From the NCBI GenBank assembly GCA_033026295.1, contig CM065180.1:18097023-18161022 (forward strand): a stretch of DNA of 64,000 bases, in the 5' to 3' direction. This document shows, piece by piece, positions 62,001-64,000 of the stretch. The notes under the pieces were generated by a model. It was not told the origin of the DNA. It saw only the letters and a program-made list of their open reading frames with translations, and did no database searches. The position numbers were made by a program, and so were the translations under genes. Origin of the DNA: Channa striata. Its lineage: Eukaryota; Chordata; Actinopteri; Anabantiformes; Channidae. Positions within the stretch are counted from its first letter, which is position 1. The number at the start of each line of letters is the position of its first letter.

Positions 62001-63944
62001 GAAAGACTCTGCTTCTTATTCTTTTGTTCGTCATTTTCCTACTTTTAACGGCCTCTATAATCATTATCATTTGCCTGTTTATATATACTCTTCTCTTCTT
62101 AATAAGCTTACTGTCATCATTTGCGGTGCATTTTTCCTTTACTCCATTTTCTCTTTGCTATTTTTTCCTTATTTGTTTGTGTTGCTGGCATCGGCTTAGG
62201 CTCTTCTCCCACTTCATCTCAGAATGAGGCTCTGCCTCCCTCCACTGATTGGCCAGTCAGTGCCTACACTAGCTCGTTCAGTCTGTCCTCCCCGGAGACG
62301 GACGATGCAGGTACACGGTTTGTCCATCGATCACTGCAAATCAACAGTGTCCCCTCCCTCCTGTGAGCACACAGAATCCCAACCACATGTCATTCAAGTC
62401 CCCGCTCATGGTTAAATGTTCTCCCTGTTAACTTTTCCCCTCACGCAGTGGATATTTCCCATTTCTCCTTCCTCCTTGTGTGTGGCATGGGAAGTGTGAA
62501 ACAGAGGAGGGTGTAGCTTGTTGTTCTATCTTGATTTACTGTCTGACAATTGAATGTAGGGTGTGGACTGCACTTTAAACCACTTCTTTGTTTGAGTAAA
62601 GTTGTCACAGTAAAAGTTTAACTTTTAAGTCTGATCTGTTGATGAATTTTATACGTGGTTATTCTCTGCGGGATTCCCTCCTGCGAGAGCAGCCGTACAC
62701 CCTCACCTTCCTCATTTTCCATGCAGGTAAGCTGTCAGAGATGAAGTCTACTTGGTCTCCAGGTCCGATTGCCCACAGCCAGGCGTCTCTGTCTCACGAG
62801 CTCTGGAAGGTCCCACAGGGCCCCAGGAGCAGCACCACGGCCCCTTCCCGACCCCCTCCTGGCCTCACTAACACCAAGCCTTCTTCAACCTGGGGAGGCA
62901 GCTCCCTGGGTTTGGCCCAAGGCTGGAGCAGCTCTTACACCACAGGTAGTGTAAACATGGAGTCTTCATGGAGTCATTTTTTTAAATAGCTTTTTTCCTG
63001 TAGCAGTAGTAGAAGTATTGATCTCACTAATCCCCTGAGCTGATAATCATTTATTCAAGAAATGCAGGTAAATATCAAAGGGTTTATAATGTAATATTTC
63101 CTCTTATGTTGATGGGATAACAATGTATAATTTATTAATTTCTCCACCTTATCATAAGGAATATCTTCAAAGTAATGTGAAAATTAAAATAATTTAGTAG
63201 TAAGACACTAAATCTCAGAATGCACTTGTAATTCTGTCACTGTTCGTGTGAACGTATAGGACATAAAAATACGAAACGACTGAACAATTTTGCACAGCTA
63301 AAACACACAGTTCTCGACATTTCCTGTGCTTCACTACAAATGAACTGTCAGAAAGGTCAGGCCCTGGTGGCACAGTGTGTCTGTGAGTGTGGTTATGACG
63401 TTTGAGCACACTCGAACAGCAAGCAGCCATTTGATGTGGCATCCAACCACAGGCCGGTTCTGAACGTGCAGCAGGCAGGATTGACTACGCCTTAGCAAGG
63501 ACTTGTGGTTGTCATCTTTTTCATTCCTTGCAGTAGATACCAACACCACCCATTTGATTTTAGTAACTGATTTTTAGTGTCAGACAAACACGGTGAGCAT
63601 AAGGCTTGTGCTGAAAAATCTCTGCTCATCTCTCTCAGCAGGTACCACGTGGAGCACAGACAGCTCCACCAGGACGAGTAGCTGGTTGGTTCTGAGGAAC
63701 CTCACTCCACAGGTATCAGCATCACGTGCGCTCTTTGAGTCTTTAATCATTCTGACTTTACAGAGTCATCAGCTGTATCGCTCCTTTTTTTTTTTTCTGC
63801 CCAGATCGATGGTTCGACTCTGCGTACACTGTGCATGCAGCACGGCCCCCTCATAACATTCCACCTAAACCTGACACAGGGCAATGCTGTGGTGCGCTAC
63901 AGCTCCAAGGATGAAGCTGCCAAAGCTCAGAAGTCCCTGCACAT
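37975..63944 (+). CDS. tnrc6c: TNRC6C / GW182-family silencing scaffold (19 coding exons, 3' end outside window)
   Basis: TNRC6 proteins bind Argonaute-microRNA complexes through GW/WG tryptophans and recruit PABPC and the CCR4-NOT and PAN2-PAN3 deadenylases, in the cytoplasm and P-bodies. Nineteen exons with GT-AG introns and unbroken phase give 1,740 codons plus two bases. Order: lysine-rich start (residues 1-21), conserved PREVPPRFRQQEHKQLLKRG (84-103), a GW-repeat Argonaute-binding region of about 30 motifs in the 2.5-kb exon, GWEEPSPPSIRRKMEIDDGT (865-884), UBA-like domain (about 1105-1150), Q-rich region (1199-1397), PAM2 motif SRLSQWTHPNS (1423-1433) and RRM-like domain (1685 onward). 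Choice of C over A and B rests on a true UBA exon with KTNNMNLDQAMSALLEKK, the NLNLNPNANPSAWP block and TQGNAVVRYSS. About 150 C-terminal residues are missing. Teleosts have duplicates; which one is not resolved. Span includes 52 bases of 5'UTR in the first listed exon. Confidence 0.95.
37977..38027 (+). promoter_or_regulatory. upstream ORF overlapping tnrc6c start (UGAUG)
   Basis: ATG at 37977 opens MRRSEKKQKKQEKKII and stops at TGA 38025-38027, whose A is the A of the main ATG. If the leader exon is spliced directly here, its last base (G) falls at -3 and gives this upstream start the better context. It may couple termination to re-initiation; inferred only. Confidence 0.4.
38027..38089 (+). 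CDS. tnrc6c: tnrc6c first coding exon (MEDKKKKKQDEKKKKEAPQKK)
   Basis: The exon runs from acceptor AG 37973-37974 (37975 onward) to donor GTAAGT at 38090; coding begins at ATG 38027. The lysine-rich start matches the long isoforms of TNRC6A and TNRC6C. An in-frame TGA at 37988-37990 lies upstream, so this is the first in-frame ATG. A 16-codon ORF (37977-38027) ends in a UGA that overlaps this ATG. The start has a weak context (T at -3). Confidence 0.88.
38090..39260 (+). other. tnrc6c: tnrc6c intron
   Basis: Intron of 1.2 kb with strong T-rich acceptor. Nothing further recognised. Confidence 0.75.
39261..39282 (+). CDS. tnrc6c: tnrc6c micro-exon ATEQTTK
   Basis: A 22-base exon flanked by a T-run acceptor (AG 39259-39260) and GTGAGT donor (39283). 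It encodes ATEQTTK plus the first base of Val. It corresponds to AAEQKTK in mammalian TNRC6C and has the same phase, so it is real despite its size. Confidence 0.85.
40845..40965 (-). mobile_element. possible remnant of tRNA-derived fish SINE
   Basis: gcagggtacactgggaac, acagggctaacgtggaggc, catccatacacagg and tagtaacgctgcaccacc follow the order of the common teleost SINE read on the minus strand (compare the copy at 11425). Strongly decayed, so the call is tentative. Confidence 0.4.
41025..41047. repeat. (AGC)n tract
   Basis: About seven AGC units followed by AGA units, intronic. Confidence 0.85.
41420..41600. promoter_or_regulatory. tnrc6c: candidate intronic conserved non-coding element
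   Basis: TAAT cores in acattattagaaag, cagtaatttcataac, cagattaatttgcc, gcttaattacgccc and gactaataaattagg within 120 bases, in unique sequence. Typical of vertebrate non-coding conserved blocks but untested. Confidence 0.28.
42090..42205. mobile_element. possible foldback-type fish repeat fragment
   Basis: gtccaggggtcctcctggtc, ctccagagcccctttccctgc and ggaagacaacagggaagg resemble one half of palindromic teleost elements ending in 'cctggtcctggagggcc'. Single decayed half-copy; tentative. Confidence 0.33.
44792..44820. repeat. (CA)n microsatellite with CGCA interruptions
   Basis: CA array with two G interruptions. Confidence 0.9.
45541..45612 (+). mobile_element. fragment of the 'gctgcaac' interspersed repeat
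   Basis: acattaaaagacatcacatc then ttgattaattaggaaaataa matches the internal and right part of the same family as the copy at 36661, same orientation. Short and decayed. Confidence 0.45.
45819..45861. repeat. compound (GT)n(GA)n microsatellite
   Basis: About 13 GT units passing directly into eight GA units. Confidence 0.93.
46720..47070 (+). CDS. tnrc6c: tnrc6c exon with PREVPPRFRQQEHKQLLKRG
   Basis: Acceptor CACAG ends at 46719, donor GT at 47071; 351 bases. Residues 29-146 of the joined protein. After a Pro/Ser-rich start it carries QQLQTLLQQRYPPREVPPRF and RQQEHKQLLKRGQPLPSG, a block conserved in TNRC6A and TNRC6C long isoforms, then a low-complexity Thr/Ser/Ala stretch that is less conserved. 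Confidence 0.92.
50003..50045. repeat. (CA)n microsatellite
   Basis: About 21 uninterrupted CA units. Confidence 0.97.
50382..50652 (-). mobile_element. copy of the 'gctgcaac' interspersed repeat, reverse orientation
   Basis: From gggctccacgattaattgc through tctgctgatcattttcttaa, gaaagtggtaaaaatg and tttcccagggcccacgggga to gttgccaaaataattgctga and gggacagct. This is the reverse of the family at 36661 and 58636 and is the most complete copy, though it has a large internal deletion. Confidence 0.6.
52096..52123. repeat. (GA)n microsatellite
   Basis: About 13 GA units. Confidence 0.93.
53582..56080 (+). CDS. tnrc6c: tnrc6c giant exon: Argonaute-binding GW-repeat domain
   Basis: Single exon of 2,499 bases (acceptor AG 53580-53581, donor GTAAGA at 56081), residues 146-979. 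It begins ELPPQSGQGAQYDNPLWGHL and SWDQLIIDQKDTEAWPSIT, then a poly-Ser stretch, the NLNLNPNANPSAWPMLGHDG block, and about 30 GW/WG motifs (GWGS, GWGD, SWGE, GWEE). The conserved DLDPRVLCNTGWGQTPVRQ lies near the middle and GWEEPSPPSIRRKMEIDDGT near the end. In the family these tryptophans enter pockets of the Argonaute PIWI domain. Mammalian TNRC6 genes also carry this domain on one oversized exon. Gly/Ser/Trp-rich composition keeps an unusually long reading frame open and produces many spurious frames on both strands. Confidence 0.97.
53808..53850 (+). repeat. tnrc6c: in-frame AGC/AGT repeat coding for poly-Ser
   Basis: Tandem agc then agt codons encode SSSSSSTSSSCS inside the giant exon. 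Codon-level tandem repetition suggests slippage; expected to vary in length between individuals or species. Confidence 0.8.
56081..57352 (+). other. tnrc6c: tnrc6c intron
   Basis: Intron of 1.3 kb; no repeat family or exon recognised in it. Confidence 0.7.
57353..57547 (+). CDS. tnrc6c: tnrc6c exon with WGEPAAAPVTVDNGTSAWGKP
   Basis: Acceptor TTCAG ends 57352, donor GT at 57548; residues 979-1044. It encodes GWGDLSSSHSKSESSWGEPA, PVTVDNGTSAWGKPSGKCGG and WGDSNPDSYSRGN, matching the last GW cluster before the UBA domain (VDNGTAAWGKP in mammals). Confidence 0.94.
57859..58025 (+). CDS. tnrc6c: tnrc6c exon SMQ/PMQDGWGGG...MWNSAASQESNSSCNSWG
   Basis: Acceptor CTCAG ends 57858, donor GT at 58026; residues 1044-1099. 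It encodes PKPMQDGWGGGSEELSLSGG, QWDPEEGDMWNSAASQESNS and SCNSWGNASKKGPQK, the family block (KSMQEGWG...DVWNNAASQESTSSC). Ends on a codon boundary. Confidence 0.94.
58146..58223 (+). CDS. tnrc6c: tnrc6c exon, first half of UBA-like domain
   Basis: Acceptor ACAG ends 58145, donor GTAAGT at 58224; 26 codons, residues 1100-1125. It encodes KQEDPWIMNHLIKQLTDMGF P; the LxxMGF signature is the first helix-loop of a UBA domain. Confidence 0.94.
58224..58900 (+). other. tnrc6c: tnrc6c intron splitting the UBA domain
   Basis: Intron of 0.7 kb; it carries a decayed repeat fragment at 58636-58745. Confidence 0.75.
58636..58745 (+). mobile_element. fragment of the 'gctgcaac' interspersed repeat
   Basis: ggacggtcagacaaaacaag, ttgaagatgtccctgtgggc and tctgattacctgtcattatt correspond to the interior of the family whose ends are seen at 36661-36921, a part that is deleted in that copy. 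Confidence 0.5.
58901..59119 (+). CDS. tnrc6c: tnrc6c exon, second half of UBA-like domain
   Basis: Acceptor CCAG ends 58900, donor GT at 59120; 73 codons, residues 1126-1198. RDPAEEALKTNNMNLDQAMS and ALLEKKTELDKRG complete the UBA helices; then CPRPPLLSKDPSADPRLPF and MDK. The clear UBA sequence separates TNRC6C from TNRC6A, where it is degenerate. Confidence 0.95.
59462..59611 (+). CDS. tnrc6c: tnrc6c Q/P-rich exon
   Basis: Acceptor AG at 59460-59461 (or at 59463-59464, a CAGCAG tandem acceptor that would drop one Gln), donor GT at 59612. Residues 1199-1248: QMQSGMFGTGGAAQARAMQQ then P/Q-rich, SSSQPSLRAQVPQFLSPQ. Mammalian TNRC6C has about 50 extra residues (including an EEPTPSPFLPSPSLKLP block) before this point; they are not encoded in the 342-base intron upstream. 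Confidence 0.92.
59890..60009 (+). CDS. tnrc6c: tnrc6c exon VQAQLLQFAAKNIGLNPALL
   Basis: Acceptor ACAG ends 59889, donor GTGAGT at 60010; 40 codons, residues 1249-1288. VQAQLLQFAAKNIGLNPALL and TSPINPQLMTLLNQLYHLQL are nearly identical to mammalian TNRC6C. Confidence 0.95.
60252..60335 (+). CDS. tnrc6c: tnrc6c exon AYQRLQIQQQMLQAQRNVSG
   Basis: Acceptor ACAG ends 60251, donor GTAAGT at 60336; 28 codons, residues 1289-1316, in the glutamine-rich region that targets GW182 proteins to P-bodies in this family. Confidence 0.95.
60499..60739 (+). CDS. tnrc6c: tnrc6c exon, end of Q-rich region
   Basis: Acceptor CCCAG ends 60498, donor GTGAGT at 60740; residues 1317-1397. VARTINNMQQQIQQHQRQLA, QALLMKQQQQQPPPS, then DSFPGHPQAPGLPDLQTKEP and QSSPNTYSPYSL. 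Follows the mammalian order exactly. Confidence 0.95.
60840..61004 (+). CDS. tnrc6c: tnrc6c exon with PAM2 motif
   Basis: Acceptor CCAG ends 60839; donor GTGAGA at 61005. Residues 1397-1452. SGLNPNLNVNCMDPGTLSMK and QSRLSQWTHPNSIESLSG. The latter is the PAM2 motif that binds the MLLE domain of poly(A)-binding protein; mammals have SRLPQWTHPNS, here Pro is Ser. A second in-frame donor at 61020 would add GEKSK. Confidence 0.93.
61326..61502 (+). CDS. tnrc6c: tnrc6c exon ...SSESPTSPLVPPDSWG...INWPP
   Basis: Acceptor TTAG ends 61325; donor GTTTGA at 61503 is weak but phase and similarity fix it. Residues 1452-1511: LEDSYSHYNLMSSSESPTSP, LVPPDSWGQGKSSSDKMANG and TNINWPP. Part of the silencing domain, whose tryptophans contact deadenylase subunits in the family. 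Confidence 0.92.
61759..61908 (+). CDS. tnrc6c: tnrc6c exon EFCPGVPWKGLQNIDPETDP
   Basis: Acceptor TCAG ends 61758, donor GTAAAA at 61909; residues 1511-1561. EFCPGVPWKGLQNIDPETDP, NVTPGSVPSGPTINTNIQDV and NRYLLRDRSG, a highly conserved C-terminal block; His in the mammalian EFHPGVPWKG is Cys here. Confidence 0.95.
62200..62310 (+). CDS. tnrc6c: tnrc6c exon, Ser/Thr-rich segment
   Basis: Acceptor TTAG ends 62199, donor GTACAC at 62311; residues 1561-1598. GSSPTSSQNEALPPSTDWPV and SAYTSSFSLSSPETDDAG; moderately conserved linker with one tryptophan. Confidence 0.9.
62311..62726 (+). other. tnrc6c: tnrc6c intron
   Basis: Intron of 0.4 kb, nothing recognised in it. Confidence 0.75.
62727..62945 (+). 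CDS. tnrc6c: tnrc6c exon with HELWKVP and RPPPGL motifs
   Basis: Acceptor GCAG ends 62726, donor GTAGTG at 62946; residues 1598-1671. KLSEMKSTWSPGPIAHSQAS, LSHELWKVPQGPRSSTTAPS and RPPPGLTNTKPSSTWGGSSL. These W-containing and P-GL motifs of the silencing domain engage CCR4-NOT in the family (established for GW182 proteins). Confidence 0.95.
62946..63641 (+). other. tnrc6c: tnrc6c intron
   Basis: Intron of 0.7 kb, A/T-rich, nothing recognised. It ends in a CAGCAG tandem acceptor. Confidence 0.75.
63642..63712 (+). CDS. tnrc6c: tnrc6c exon, start of RRM-like domain
   Basis: Acceptor AG at 63640-63641 (alternative at 63637-63638 would add one Ala in frame), donor GT at 63713. Residues 1671-1694: GTTWSTDSSTRTSSWLVLRN then LTPQ; WLVLRNLTPQ is the first beta strand of the RRM-like domain. 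Confidence 0.93.
63805..63944 (+). CDS. tnrc6c: tnrc6c exon, body of RRM-like domain (last exon in window)
   Basis: Acceptor CCAG ends 63804, donor GTACGT at 63945. IDGSTLRTLCMQHGPLITFH, LNLTQGNAVVRYSSKDEAAK and AQKSLHM (last codon split). Nearly identical to mammalian TNRC6C; this RRM fold lacks the usual RNA-binding aromatics in the family. The protein continues beyond the window. Confidence 0.96.
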
Positions 63945-64000
63945 GTACGTCCGTTCATTCCGTGCTTTGCAGCCCAGTTTTAAGAGTTTCAGCCATCGCT
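63945..64000 (+). other. tnrc6c: start of a tnrc6c intron
   Basis: GTACGT donor followed by non-coding sequence to the window end. Confidence 0.85.

Noticed and set aside
1..64000. CRISPR array, operon, phage or other prokaryotic system
   Set aside because: Sequence is intron-bearing vertebrate DNA; tandem repeats are simple microsatellites without spacers.

Overview
This is a window of vertebrate nuclear DNA from a ray-finned fish, most likely a percomorph. It holds the 3' part of one gene and most of a second, both on the + strand: septin-9 (septin9, about 0-6.1 kb) and the microRNA-silencing scaffold TNRC6C/GW182 (tnrc6c, about 31.9 kb to beyond the right edge). The evidence is short exons with GT-AG introns of consistent phase whose translations are unmistakable members of these families, plus interspersed repeats that I recognise as common in percomorph genomes. 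SEPT9 and TNRC6C are also neighbours on human 17q25, so this is conserved vertebrate synteny in compact form.

Layout. 1-4842: last seven coding exons of septin9 (switch II/G3 DTPGFG, G4 AKAD, septin-unique element, short C-terminus without coiled coil), followed by a roughly 1.3-kb 3'UTR with a polyadenylation signal at 6125-6130. 6150-31900: intergenic DNA with no convincing gene. It contains microsatellites, degenerate transposon copies, an imperfect inverted repeat with CRE-like half-sites, two CTCF-like motifs and several homeodomain/octamer-rich blocks that look like conserved non-coding elements. 31900-32780: CpG-rich promoter and first (non-coding) exon of tnrc6c with a YY1-type site. 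37975-63944: nineteen coding exons of tnrc6c, 1,740 codons plus two bases, ending inside the C-terminal RRM-like domain; the 3' end lies outside the window.

The two genes are not functionally linked as far as the sequence shows. Septin-9 is a filament-forming GTPase. TNRC6C is the cytoplasmic adaptor that binds Argonaute through GW/WG repeats and recruits poly(A)-binding protein and deadenylases.

The points most worth a second look are: (1) a one-base deletion in a C-run of septin9 exon 654-790, which breaks an otherwise perfect reading frame; (2) two upstream ORFs in the inferred tnrc6c leader, the second terminating in a UGAUG overlap with the main start; (3) tandem acceptors and alternative donors in tnrc6c; (4) candidate regulatory blocks in the intergenic region. 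I found no CRISPR array, operon or other novel system and do not claim one.
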